Source of the DNA: Micromonospora sp. FIMYZ51
GTDB taxonomy: Bacteria > Actinomycetota > Actinomycetes > Mycobacteriales > Micromonosporaceae
Length of the DNA stretch: 64,000 nucleotides
Assembly: GCF_038246755.1 (NCBI RefSeq)
Contig: NZ_CP134706.1
Span: forward strand, 1,054,001-1,118,000
Reading direction: 5' to 3'
Of this stretch, positions 7,885 through 15,957 are shown piece by piece. The notes under the pieces are model-generated. The model searched no databases. It saw nothing but the letters and a program-made list of their open reading frames with translations, and was not told the origin of the DNA. The stretch's first letter is position 1. Every line of letters begins with the position of its first letter. Position numbers and translations under genes: made by a program.

Positions 7885-9264
7885 GTGTCTGATCTGTCCC
7901 AGATCGTGAAGGCGTACGACGTCCGTGGGACGGTGCCGGACCAGTGGGATGAGCGGGTGGCCGGCGCGCTTGGCAGCGCCTTCGCCCAGATGCTCGACGG
8001 TGCCGGTGAGCCGGGTGCGGCGGTGCTGATCGGGCACGACATGCGGGCGTCCGGGCCGGGCCTGGCGGCGGCCTTCGCGGCCGGCGTCCGTGCCGAGGGC
8101 CGCCCGGTGATCGAGATCGGGCTCGCCTCGACCGACATGGTCTACTACGCCTCCGGTGCGCTCGGGCTGCCCGGCGCGATGTTCACCGCCAGCCACAACC
8201 CGGCGCAGTACAACGGCATCAAGATGTGCCACGCGGGTGCCCGCCCGGTCGGCCAGGACAGTGGCCTGGCCGAGGTCCGCGACCGGGCACAGGCCCTGCT
8301 GGACAAGGACGAGCCGCTCGGTGAACCGAACGCGCCGGCGCAGCGGCGGGACCTGCTCGCCGACTACGCGGCACACCTGCGCACGCTTGTGGACCTCACC
8401 GGCATCCGGCCGCTGACGGTGGTGGTCGACGCGGGCAACGGCATGGGTGGGCACACCGTGCCCAGCGTGCTCGGTGACGCCGTGCTGCCGGCCCTGCCGC
8501 TGCGGATCGTGCCGCTGTACTTCGAGTTGGACGGCACGTTCCCCAACCACGAGGCGAATCCGTTGGACCCGGCCAACCTGGTTGACCTGCAACGCGCGGT
8601 GGTCGCGCACGGCGCCGACATCGGGCTGGCGTTCGACGGCGACGCCGACCGCTGCTTCGTGGTCGACGAGCGCGGTGAACCGGTCTCGCCGTCGGCGATC
8701 ACCGCCCTGGTGGCGACCCGTGAGCTGGCGAAACACCCCGGCTCGACGGTCATCCACAACCTGATCACGTCGAACGCGGTGCCGGAGATCATCCGGGAAC
8801 ACGGTGGTCAGCCGGTGGTGGCCCGGGTGGGCCACTCGTTCATCAAGGCGGAGATGGCGCGTACCAACGCGATTTTCGGTGGTGAGCACTCCGCGCACTA
8901 CTACTTCCGGGACTTCTGGTTCGCCGACACCGGCATGCTGGCCGCGATGCACACCCTGGCGGCGCTGGGCGAGCAGTCGTTGCCGCTGTCCACCCTGGCC
9001 GCCGAGTACGAGCGGTACGCCGCCTCGGGAGAGATCAACTCGACCGTGGCGGACCAGGTGGCCAAGCTGGCCGAGGTGCGGGCCGCGTACCCGGACGCCG
9101 AGGTCGACGAGCTGGACGGGCTCACTTTGCGCTTCCCCGACGGCGCGTGGTTCAACCTGCGCGCATCGAACACCGAGCCGCTGTTGCGGCTCAACGTCGA
9201 GGCACCCACCATCGAGCGGATGACGTCGCTTCGGGACGAGGTGCTCGACCGGGTTCGCCGATAA
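7885..9264 (+). CDS. manB: Phosphomannomutase/phosphoglucomutase
   Basis: A 459-residue alpha-D-phosphohexomutase converting mannose-6-P to mannose-1-P (and possibly glucose-6-P to glucose-1-P), which feeds GDP-mannose for phosphatidylinositol mannosides and glycans. The catalytic phosphoserine loop TASHNPAQYNG places Ser at residue 103, the Mg-binding loop DGDADR is at 251-256, the sugar-binding GGEHSAHYYF loop is at about 333, and the phosphate loop RASNTEPLLR lies near the C-terminus. Length is normal. GTG 7885 has GGAGTGG just upstream, and homology (SQIVKAYDVRG) begins at once. It leads the manB / Trm112 / SIS / CDF / manA run, which is conserved in actinobacteria. Confidence 0.93.
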   Translation: MSDLSQIVKAYDVRGTVPDQWDERVAGALGSAFAQMLDGAGEPGAAVLIGHDMRASGPGLAAAFAAGVRAEGRPVIEIGLASTDMVYYASGALGLPGAMFTASHNPAQYNGIKMCHAGARPVGQDSGLAEVRDRAQALLDKDEPLGEPNAPAQRRDLLADYAAHLRTLVDLTGIRPLTVVVDAGNGMGGHTVPSVLGDAVLPALPLRIVPLYFELDGTFPNHEANPLDPANLVDLQRAVVAHGADIGLAFDGDADRCFVVDERGEPVSPSAITALVATRELAKHPGSTVIHNLITSNAVPEIIREHGGQPVVARVGHSFIKAEMARTNAIFGGEHSAHYYFRDFWFADTGMLAAMHTLAALGEQSLPLSTLAAEYERYAASGEINSTVADQVAKLAEVRAAYPDAEVDELDGLTLRFPDGAWFNLRASNTEPLLRLNVEAPTIERMTSLRDEVLDRVRR

Positions 9265-9326
9265 GATCGCTCGCGCCGATCGGCACCGTCGATCGGTCAA
9301 TCCGCATACGTGGAAGGAGCCGCGCA

Positions 9327-9509
9327 GTGGCCCTCGACCCGCAGTTGCTGGAAATCCTCGCCTGCCCGGACACACACCATGCGCCGCTGAACTACGACGC
9401 GCAGGCCCAGACGCTCACCTGCACCGAGTGTGGCCGGATCTTCGAGGTCCGGGACGACGTGCCGGTGCTGCTGCTGGACGAGGCGCGCGGTCGCGCGGAG
9501 TCGTCGTGA
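9327..9509 (+). CDS. Trm112 family zinc-ribbon protein
   Basis: A 60-residue zinc-ribbon-like protein with LLEILACPD at the start, a CTECGRIFEV knuckle and the PVLLLDEA ending that define Trm112/UPF0434 proteins. Eukaryotic Trm112 activates methyltransferases; the bacterial partner is unknown. Only three of the usual four cysteines are visible (CP, CTEC). GTG 9327 follows GGAAGGA at good spacing. The TGA overlaps the GTG of the next gene (GTGA at 9506-9509), so it is translated together with the SIS protein. Confidence 0.85.
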   Translation: MALDPQLLEILACPDTHHAPLNYDAQAQTLTCTECGRIFEVRDDVPVLLLDEARGRAESS

Positions 9510-10702
9510 TCGACGGGACGGCCGGCGTCAGCGGCCACCGCCACGCCGACGACCGGCTGCTCGACGACCCGCAGGCGTTGGCCGAGCGGGACCCGGGTGG
9601 CATGTTGCGGCACACCGCCTCGGCCGGTGCCCAGGTCCGCGAGTCGGCGGCGCTGGCTGCCGAGGCGAACCTCGCCGTACTCGCCGACGACGGACGCCCC
9701 CGGGCGGTCGTCATCGCCGGCATCGGCACCGCCGGGCGTACCGGTGACGTGCTCGCCACCGTCGCCGGGCCGCGCTGCCCGGTGCCGGTCATCGCGCACC
9801 GCAGCGCGGGCGTGCCCGGCTGGGTCGGCGCGGCCGACGTGGTGATCGCGGTGAGCGCCTCCGGCCGCAGCCCCGAGGCGCTCGGCGCCGCCGAGGCCGC
9901 CCACCGGCGGGGTGCCCGGCTGGTCGCGGTGGCCCCGCCGGATTCGCAATTGCAGTCGGTGGCCGAGCGGGCCCGTGCCCCGTTCATCCCGGTGCCCCGG
10001 CGGGCCCCGGCCCGGGCCAGCCTCTGGGGGCTGACGGTGCCGGTTCTGCTGGCCGCCCGGGCGCTGGGGCTGGTGAAGGTGAACGAGGCGGACCTCGCGG
10101 AGACGGCGGCCCGGCTGGACGCCGACGCCGACCGCTGCCGCCCGACCGCCGAGTCGTTCGTCAATCCGGCGAAGTCTCTCGCGTTGGGCCTGGCCGGGTC
10201 GATCCCGATCGTGTGGGGTTCGTCGCCGCTGGCCTCGGTCGCCGCCCGCCGCTTCGGCGACACCCTGTCGGCAAACGCCCGGTATCCGGTGGTCACCGGG
10301 GCACTCGGTGAGGCCGGTCGGGGACGGGTCGGTCTGCTGGACGGCGTCTTCGGTGGTCTCGCCGAAGGGGAGCGGGACATCTTCGCCGACCCGGACGAAT
10401 CCTCGGGCGAGGAGACCCGGCTGCGGCTGGTGCTGCTGCGCGACGGCGGCCTCAATGCCGAGGACGACGCCGACGAGCCCCTCGCGGTCGAGGAGCGCCG
10501 GGCCGATGCGGTGCAGACGCTCGCCGAGCGGCGTGGCGTACGGTGCGACGTGGTGACCGCCGAGGGCGGTTCGGCGTTGGAACGGCTGGCCTCGCTGGTG
10601 GCGGTACCGGACTTCGCGTCGATCTACCTGGCGTTGGCGCACGGCCTGGATCCGATGGCGGTGCCGGCGATCACGGAGATGAAGGAGCTGTCCAACCAGT
10701 GA
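9506..10702 (+). CDS. SIS-domain protein, phosphoglucose/phosphomannose isomerase-like
   Basis: This 398-residue protein has a sugar-isomerase (SIS) fold. The first half holds AVVIAGIGTAGRTGD and the VIAVSASGRSPEALGA motif that binds sugar phosphate; the second SIS half contains PIVWGSSPLASVAARRFGDTLSANA. It matches the actinobacterial gene found between manB and manA (Rv3256c position in M. tuberculosis). Bifunctional glucose/mannose-6-phosphate isomerase activity is plausible but not shown here. It starts at GTG 9506 inside the Trm112 stop and ends at TGA 10700-10702, which overlaps the next GTG, so it is in the middle of a tightly coupled operon. Confidence 0.8.
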   Translation: MIDGTAGVSGHRHADDRLLDDPQALAERDPGGMLRHTASAGAQVRESAALAAEANLAVLADDGRPRAVVIAGIGTAGRTGDVLATVAGPRCPVPVIAHRSAGVPGWVGAADVVIAVSASGRSPEALGAAEAAHRRGARLVAVAPPDSQLQSVAERARAPFIPVPRRAPARASLWGLTVPVLLAARALGLVKVNEADLAETAARLDADADRCRPTAESFVNPAKSLALGLAGSIPIVWGSSPLASVAARRFGDTLSANARYPVVTGALGEAGRGRVGLLDGVFGGLAEGERDIFADPDESSGEETRLRLVLLRDGGLNAEDDADEPLAVEERRADAVQTLAERRGVRCDVVTAEGGSALERLASLVAVPDFASIYLALAHGLDPMAVPAITEMKELSNQ

Positions 10703-11637
10703 GCAGCCAGGGCGGCACGAAGGCGATCGTCGCCGCGTTGCTGGCCAACCTCGGCATCGCCGTGACGAAGTTCGTCGCGTACCTGTTGACGAGTTCGTCG
10801 TCGATGCTTGCCGAGTCGATCCACTCGGTCGCCGACACGGGCAACCAGGCCCTGCTGCTCGGCGGCAGGCGGGCCAAGCGGGCGGCCACTGCGCAGCACC
10901 CCTTCGGCTACGGCCGGGAACGGTACGTCTACGCGTTCATCGTGGCGATCGTGCTGTTCACCCTGGGCGGGCTCTTCGCGCTCTACGAGGCGTGGCACAA
11001 GTGGTCCGAGCCGCACGGGATCACCAGCTGGCAGTGGGTGCCGGTGACTGTGCTGCTGGTGGCGATCGTGCTGGAGTCCTTCTCCTTCCGTACCGCGATC
11101 AAGGAGTCCAACCTGGTCCGGGGCCGGGAGACCTGGAACCGGTTCATCCGTCGGTCCAAGGCCCCGGAGCTGCCGGTGGTGCTGCTGGAGGACTTCGGCG
11201 CCCTGGTTGGTCTGGTCTTCGCGTTGTTCGGAGTGGGGATGACCCTGGCCACCGGCAACGGTCGGTGGGACGCGGCGGGCACCGCGATGATCGGTCTGCT
11301 GCTGGTGACGATCGCGATCGTGCTCGCGGTGGAGACGAAGAGCCTGCTGCTCGGCGAGGGAGCCGAGCCGGTGGATGTGGCGGCCATCGAGCGGGCGGTC
11401 ATCGCCGGCCCCGAGGTCGAGCGGATCATCCACATGAAGACGCTCTACCTTGGCCCGGAGGAGTTGATGGTGGCCGCGAAGATCGCGGTGCCGCGCTTCG
11501 AGAGCGCCGAGGACGTGGCCCGGGGCATCGACGCGGTCGAGGCCCGGATCCGGGCCGCCGTGCCGGTCGCCCGCGTGATCTATCTGGAGCCGGACATCTA
11601 CCATGCCGAAGCCGGGCCGACGGAGGCGTCCGGCTGA
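10699..11637 (+). CDS. Cation diffusion facilitator family transporter
   Basis: A 312-residue CDF antiporter that would export Zn2+ or a similar divalent metal. About five to six membrane helices are evident (LLANLGIAVTKFVAYLL, YAFIVAIVLFTLGGLFAL, WVPVTVLLVAIVLESF, LVGLVFALFGVGMTLA, AMIGLLLVTIAIVLAV). The TM2 metal site is ESIHSVADTGNQ (HxxxD), and LLEDFGALVG is the matching site in TM5. A cytoplasmic domain of about 90 residues follows. GTG 10699 overlaps the upstream stop by 4 bp. Metal specificity cannot be read from the sequence. Confidence 0.88.
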   Translation: MSSQGGTKAIVAALLANLGIAVTKFVAYLLTSSSSMLAESIHSVADTGNQALLLGGRRAKRAATAQHPFGYGRERYVYAFIVAIVLFTLGGLFALYEAWHKWSEPHGITSWQWVPVTVLLVAIVLESFSFRTAIKESNLVRGRETWNRFIRRSKAPELPVVLLEDFGALVGLVFALFGVGMTLATGNGRWDAAGTAMIGLLLVTIAIVLAVETKSLLLGEGAEPVDVAAIERAVIAGPEVERIIHMKTLYLGPEELMVAAKIAVPRFESAEDVARGIDAVEARIRAAVPVARVIYLEPDIYHAEAGPTEASG

Positions 11638-11651
11638 CGGGAGAGCTGACC

Positions 11652-12818
11652 GTGGAACCGCTGTACGGGCCGATCAAGGACTACGCCTGGGGGTCCCGTT
11701 CGGCGATCGCCGAGTTGCAGGGCCGCCCGGTGCCGAGCGACGGACCGGAGGCCGAACTCTGGCTGGGCGCGCATCCGGGCGCGCCGGCCGAGGTCGACCG
11801 CGACGGGGCGCGGATCGCGTTGACCGAGGCGATCGCGGCCGACCCGGACGGCTGGCTCGGCCGACCGGTGCTCGACCGGTTCGGTCCCCGGTTGCCGTTC
11901 CTGCTCAAGGTGCTGGCTGCGGAGGCCCCGTTGAGCCTGCAAGCCCATCCGGACGCCGAGCAGGCCCGGGCCGGGTACGCGGCGGATCAGGCCCGTGCCA
12001 CCGGGGGCCGCCGCAACTACGTCGACCCGTTCCACAAGCCGGAACTGCTTGTGGCGCTCGGGCCGATGGAGGCGCTCTGCGGGTTCCGGGATCCGGCCAG
12101 CTCGGCGGCGGTGCTCGCCGGGCTGGGCGTACCGGAGCTGCGGCCGGTGCTCGACGCGCTTGGTGCCGGGCCGGCGGGGCTTGCCGAAGCCGTACGCCTG
12201 CTGCTGACCTGGCCGGTGGCGGAGCGTGCCGGGCTGGTCGCGGCGGTACGGGCGGCGGCGGTCGCCGGGCCGGACGCGAAGTTGGTGGCGTTGCTGGCCG
12301 AGGCGTATCCAGCCGACCCGGGGGTGCTCGTCGCGTTGCTGCTCAACCGGGTCCGGTTGGCCCCCGGCGAGGCGATCTGGATGCCGGCCGGGAACCTGCA
12401 CGCGTACCTGCGGGGTACCGGCGTCGAGGTGATGGCGGCCAGCGACAACGTGTTGCGCGGCGGTCTGACCCCGAAACACGTGGACGTGCCCGAACTGCTC
12501 CGGGTGCTGCGCTTCGATCAGCTCGACCAGCCGGTGGTGTCGCCCCGGCCGGTGACCGACGGGGTGGTGACGTGGCCGGTGCCGGTGCCGGACTTCGCGC
12601 TGTATCGGGTGACGGTGGCGGCCGACCGGCCCGAGGTGACGCTGACGATGCCGGGGCCCCGGGTGGTGCTCTGCACGTCCGGCGGGGTCACCGTGGCCGA
12701 CGCTGCCGGGTCGGTGACGCTCACCACGGGGCGGGCCGCGGTCGGCGCGGCCGACGTCGGGCCGTTGGTGGTGGCGGGTGCCGGCACGGCGTACGTCGCC
12801 ACGACCGGCCTGAGCTGA
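11652..12818 (+). CDS. manA: Mannose-6-phosphate isomerase, class I
   Basis: A 388-residue cupin-type isomerase linking fructose-6-P and mannose-6-P, the entry to GDP-mannose. Zinc ligands are visible in LQAHPDAEQA (His) and NLHAYLRGTGVEVMAASDNVLRGG (the MPAGNLHAYL signature), and the substrate segment YVDPFHKPEL is present. Length is normal for type I PMI. GTG 11652 was chosen for the GGGAGAG motif 7 bp upstream and for the family start EPLYGPIKDYAWGS. It is 14 bp after the CDF gene and is the last gene of the mannose operon. Confidence 0.93.
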   Translation: MEPLYGPIKDYAWGSRSAIAELQGRPVPSDGPEAELWLGAHPGAPAEVDRDGARIALTEAIAADPDGWLGRPVLDRFGPRLPFLLKVLAAEAPLSLQAHPDAEQARAGYAADQARATGGRRNYVDPFHKPELLVALGPMEALCGFRDPASSAAVLAGLGVPELRPVLDALGAGPAGLAEAVRLLLTWPVAERAGLVAAVRAAAVAGPDAKLVALLAEAYPADPGVLVALLLNRVRLAPGEAIWMPAGNLHAYLRGTGVEVMAASDNVLRGGLTPKHVDVPELLRVLRFDQLDQPVVSPRPVTDGVVTWPVPVPDFALYRVTVAADRPEVTLTMPGPRVVLCTSGGVTVADAAGSVTLTTGRAAVGAADVGPLVVAGAGTAYVATTGLS

Positions 12819-13117
12819 GGTCTTCGGATTTCCGGAAGGCCAACCCGCCGTGACTCGCCGACATGTCCGACTTTCCCGGAATAGCTTGACTCAGTTCTTG
12901 CTCTGTGTGACTCTACAAGTGCGCAGCGTTGTCGCGACGAATCGTCCGGGAACGCGCGGGGGAACCAAACCGGGGGGATGCGCGGGGCGGACGGCGATGG
13001 ACGGCACACGTCCATTACCGGCCGCCCCGTGCGCTGCGCGCAACTTGCCCCGCGCGCTCATGGGTGGCGCGCGTAAGGTGGATGGCTGCGCAGCATCGTC
13101 GTCCGACAGGAGCATTT
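12819..13117. other. Non-coding region before ahcY
   Basis: About 300 bp with no supportable gene. TAAGGT at 13074-13079 could be a -10 box for ahcY, and AGGAG at 13109 is its ribosome site. A TTGACT at about 12887 might be the -35 of a further promoter, but no good -10 follows. I looked for the SAH-riboswitch core and did not find a convincing one. Confidence 0.4.
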
Positions 13118-14617
13118 ATGACCAGCACCCTCCCGGCGTCCGCCAGCGGCACGTCGTCCGAGGCCCGGCCGCGCACCCTCGCCGAGGGCGACTACAAGGT
13201 GGCGGATCTGTCGCTCGCCGAGTTCGGGCGCAAGGAAATCCGGCTTGCCGAGCACGAGATGCCCGGACTGATGGCGATCCGCCGTGAGTTCGCCGACGCG
13301 CAGCCCCTTGCGGGTGCGCGGATCACCGGCTCGCTGCACATGACCATCCAGACCGCCGTGCTGATCGAGACCCTCGTCTCGCTCGGCGCGCAGGTCCGCT
13401 GGGCCTCCTGCAACATCTTCTCCACCCAGGACCACGCCGCTGCCGCGATCGTCGTCGGCCCGGACGGTACCCCTGATGCCCCGTCCGGCGTGCCGGTCTA
13501 CGCCTGGAAGGGCGAGACCCTGGAGGAGTACTGGTGGTGCACCGAGCAGGTGCTCGACTGGCCCGACGGACAGGGCCCCAACATGATCCTCGATGACGGC
13601 GGCGACGCCACCCTGCTCGTCCACAAGGGTGCCGAGTTCGAGAAGGCCGGCTCCGTGCCGCCGGTCGAGTCCGCCGAATCGGAGGAGTTCGCGGTCGTGC
13701 TCGGCCTGCTGCACCGCTCGCTGGCCAGCGACAACCAGCGCTGGACCCGGATCGCCGCCAACATCAGGGGCGTCACCGAGGAGACCACCACCGGTGTGCA
13801 CCGTCTCTACGAGATGCACCGCGCCGGCACCCTGCTCTTCCCGGCGATCAACGTCAACGACTCGGTGACCAAGAGCAAGTTCGACAACAAGTACGGCTGC
13901 CGTCACTCGCTCATCGACGGCATCAACCGGGCCACCGACGTGCTGATCGGCGGCAAGATGGCGGTCGTGCTCGGCTACGGCGACGTGGGCAAGGGCTGCG
14001 CCGAGTCGCTGCGCGGCCAGGGCGCCCGGGTCGTGGTGACCGAGGTGGACCCGATCTGCGCGTTGCAGGCGGCAATGGACGGTTACCAGGTCGCCACGCT
14101 TGACGACGTGGTCGAGATCGCCGACATCTTCATCACCGCGACCGGTTGCTTCGACGTGATCACCAACGAGCACATGGCCCGGATGAAGCACCAGGCGATC
14201 GTCGGCAACATCGGTCACTTCGACAACGAGATCGACATGGCCGGCCTGGCCAAGCGCTCGGACGTCACCCGGGAGAACATCAAGCCGCAGGTCGACCTCT
14301 GGAAGTTCGACGACGGCCACGCCATCATCGTGCTCTCCGAGGGCCGCCTGCTGAACCTGGGCAACGCCACCGGCCACCCGAGCTTCGTGATGTCCAACTC
14401 GTTCGCCAACCAGACGATCGCCCAGATCGAGCTGTACACCAAGACCGCCGAGTATCCGATCGGCGTGTACGTGCTCCCCAAGCACCTGGACGAGAAGGTC
14501 GCCCGGCTGCACCTGGAGGCGCTCGGCGCCAAGCTCTCCACGCTGACCAAGGAGCAGGCCGCCTACCTCGGCATCCCCGTAGAAGGCCCCTTCAAGCCAG
14601 ACCACTACCGCTACTAA
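13118..14617 (+). CDS. ahcY: Adenosylhomocysteinase (S-adenosyl-L-homocysteine hydrolase)
   Basis: A 499-residue enzyme hydrolysing SAH to adenosine and homocysteine with bound NAD+, which clears the product inhibitor of methyltransferases. Key features are [14 protein letters not shown], the substrate segment [14 protein letters not shown], the [17 protein letters not shown] lysine region ([17 protein letters not shown]), the Rossmann motif [18 protein letters not shown] and the C-terminal KPDHYRY that closes the NAD site of the neighbouring subunit. The length includes the roughly 40-residue insertion of actinobacterial forms. ATG 13118 follows AGGAG. A very strong hairpin follows the gene. 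Confidence 0.97.
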   Translation: MTSTLPASASGTSSEARPRTLAEGDYKVADLSLAEFGRKEIRLAEHEMPGLMAIRREFADAQPLAGARITGSLHMTIQTAVLIETLVSLGAQVRWASCNIFSTQDHAAAAIVVGPDGTPDAPSGVPVYAWKGETLEEYWWCTEQVLDWPDGQGPNMILDDGGDATLLVHKGAEFEKAGSVPPVESAESEEFAVVLGLLHRSLASDNQRWTRIAANIRGVTEETTTGVHRLYEMHRAGTLLFPAINVNDSVTKSKFDNKYGCRHSLIDGINRATDVLIGGKMAVVLGYGDVGKGCAESLRGQGARVVVTEVDPICALQAAMDGYQVATLDDVVEIADIFITATGCFDVITNEHMARMKHQAIVGNIGHFDNEIDMAGLAKRSDVTRENIKPQVDLWKFDDGHAIIVLSEGRLLNLGNATGHPSFVMSNSFANQTIAQIELYTKTAEYPIGVYVLPKHLDEKVARLHLEALGAKLSTLTKEQAAYLGIPVEGPFKPDHYRY

Positions 14618-14654
14618 CCCCACCCCCACCCCCACCCCCACCCCCATTTTCACG

Positions 14655-14715
14655 GTTGATCATGAGGTTGGCGGCAGTCTTCGATCTTCAAGCTGCCGTC
14701 AACCTCATGATCAAC
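14655..14715. terminator. Large inverted repeat after ahcY
   Basis: The arms 14655-14677 and 14693-14715 are 23 nt each and complementary except for one G-T pair, with a 15-nt loop that has a further CTT/AAG pairing. The left arm begins GTTGATCATGAGGTTG. The hairpin is flanked by C-rich DNA (14618-14646) on the left and G-rich DNA (14716-14766) on the right, which could extend the stem. It lies after ahcY and overlaps the end of a small gene on the other strand, so it could stop transcription from both sides. Confidence 0.8.
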
Positions 14716-14894
14716 GGGGCGGGTCGGGGGGATGGTGGGGTCGGGGGATGGTGGGGGCGGGGTGGGCGGATCCAGGTCCAGACGCACCAGACCAGCCAGG
14801 TGACGGAGACCAGCGCTGCCAGGGTGCGTAGCCGCAGCGCGCTGAGCAGCACCACCACTGCAAGTACGGCCAGCCACGGTCCGAAACCCCTCAT
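14688..14894 (-). CDS. Small membrane protein, function unknown
   Basis: A 68-residue product with two adjacent hydrophobic helices (PWLAVLAVVVLLSAL and LAALVSVTWLVWCVWTWI) and a Pro/His-rich tail, so probably a small integral membrane protein. ATG 14894 has a GGAGG ribosome site 5 bp upstream on the minus strand, and the ATG overlaps the stop of the upstream small gene as ATGA. The last codons (LIMRLTAA) lie inside the inverted repeat after ahcY. No family is recognised. Confidence 0.5.
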   Translation of the reverse strand: MRGFGPWLAVLAVVVLLSALRLRTLAALVSVTWLVWCVWTWIRPPRPHHPPTPPSPRPAPLIMRLTAA

Positions 14895-15097
14895 CACAGC
14901 CTCCTCGGGTGTCTCGGCGCCGGCCGCCGGCACCGTCGCCGCAATTCTGCGTCCCAGAGCGCATCGTCGAACAGGCGTGCTTGCCGCAGCCGACGCCGAT
15001 CGGCTGGGCCGCCCAGAGAAATCAGATCCGGCCTGCTGCGGGCACGCGTACTCCTGGCGGCGGAGCGGTGGCGCGCGACGGCGCGGCCAGGAATCAT
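14894..15097 (-). CDS. Small basic protein coupled to the small membrane protein
   Basis: A 67-residue, Arg-rich, non-membrane product with a DLISLGGPADRRRLRQARLF-type segment followed by DDALWDAELRRR. Its TGA (14894-14896) overlaps the ATG of the downstream membrane protein by the ATGA pattern, a strong sign of a real two-gene unit. No clear ribosome site precedes ATG 15097, so the message may be leaderless or the start may be further upstream. No family is recognised. It is divergent from mtrA. Confidence 0.42.
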   Translation of the reverse strand: MIPGRAVARHRSAARSTRARSRPDLISLGGPADRRRLRQARLFDDALWDAELRRRCRRPAPRHPRRL

Positions 15098-15254
15098 GGT
15101 GACACGCGCGATCCGACCGGGTGCAGTCCCGCCCGGTGGGCGGGCTCGCGCGGCGGTGTCACCAGACCGGTGCCGGGGCGCAGTGCCCGTGGCGCCGGTA
15201 GCGTGCCGGTGCCGCCGAACCCACCGAACTTGACGGGATGGAAACATAAACCCC

Positions 15255-15944
15255 ATGAGAGCCCGGGTACTGGTGGTCGACGACGACCCCGCGCTCGCCG
15301 AGATGCTCGGCATCGTGCTGCGCAGCGAAGGTTTCATGCCGTCCTTCGTGGCGGACGGGGAACGGGCCCTGGCCGCGTTCCGCGACAACCGGCCCGACAT
15401 CGTCCTCCTCGATCTCATGCTGCCCGGGATGAGCGGCATCGACGTGGCGCGGGCGATCCGGGCCGAGTCTGGGGTGCCGATCGTCATGCTGACCGCCAAG
15501 AGCGACACGGTCGACGTCGTGCTGGGCCTGGAGTCGGGGGCCGACGACTACGTGGTGAAGCCGTTCAAGCCCAAGGAGTTGGTGGCCCGGATGCGGGCCC
15601 GGCTGCGGCGGGGCGAGGACGCGGCGCCGGAGTTGCTCACCATCGGCCCGCCCGGCAACCAGATCGCCATCGACGTGCCGGCGCACACCGTCAGCCGCAA
15701 CGGCGAGGAGGTGAAGCTGACTCCGCTTGAGTTCGACCTGCTGGTCGCGCTGGCTCGCAAGCCGCGTCAGGTCTTCACCCGGGAGGTGCTGCTGGAGCAG
15801 GTCTGGGGATACCGGCACGCGGCGGACACCCGGCTGGTGAACGTGCACGTGCAGCGGCTGCGCGCCAAGATCGAGCCAGATCCGGAGCGGCCGGAAATCA
15901 TCCTCACCGTGCGGGGCGTGGGCTACAAGGCGGGTACCGGATAG
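15255..15944 (+). CDS. mtrA: Two-component response regulator MtrA
   Basis: A 229-residue OmpR/PhoB-type regulator. The receiver domain has the acidic pocket DDD at 9-11, phospho-acceptor D53 in LLDLMLPG, and the conserved Lys in VVKPFKPKE. The winged-helix effector domain ends in RLVNVHVQRLRAKIEPDPERPEIILTVRGVGYK. It is near-identical in plan to mycobacterial MtrA, which controls cell division, DNA replication and wall genes. The sensor mtrB follows after 13 bp, then lpqB, the classic mtrAB-lpqB operon. The start ATG 15255 has only a weak purine-rich site upstream. Confidence 0.97.
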   Translation: MRARVLVVDDDPALAEMLGIVLRSEGFMPSFVADGERALAAFRDNRPDIVLLDLMLPGMSGIDVARAIRAESGVPIVMLTAKSDTVDVVLGLESGADDYVVKPFKPKELVARMRARLRRGEDAAPELLTIGPPGNQIAIDVPAHTVSRNGEEVKLTPLEFDLLVALARKPRQVFTREVLLEQVWGYRHAADTRLVNVHVQRLRAKIEPDPERPEIILTVRGVGYKAGTG

Positions 15945-15957
15945 CCTTGGTCGCACT

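Noticed and set aside
12819..13117. SAH riboswitch before ahcY
   Set aside because: I looked for the conserved core and pseudoknot partners and could not place them; only a possible -10 box and a ribosome site are visible.
13058..14653. 531-codon open frame antisense to ahcY
   Set aside because: Val/Leu/Gly/Asp-rich shadow of ahcY without any domain.
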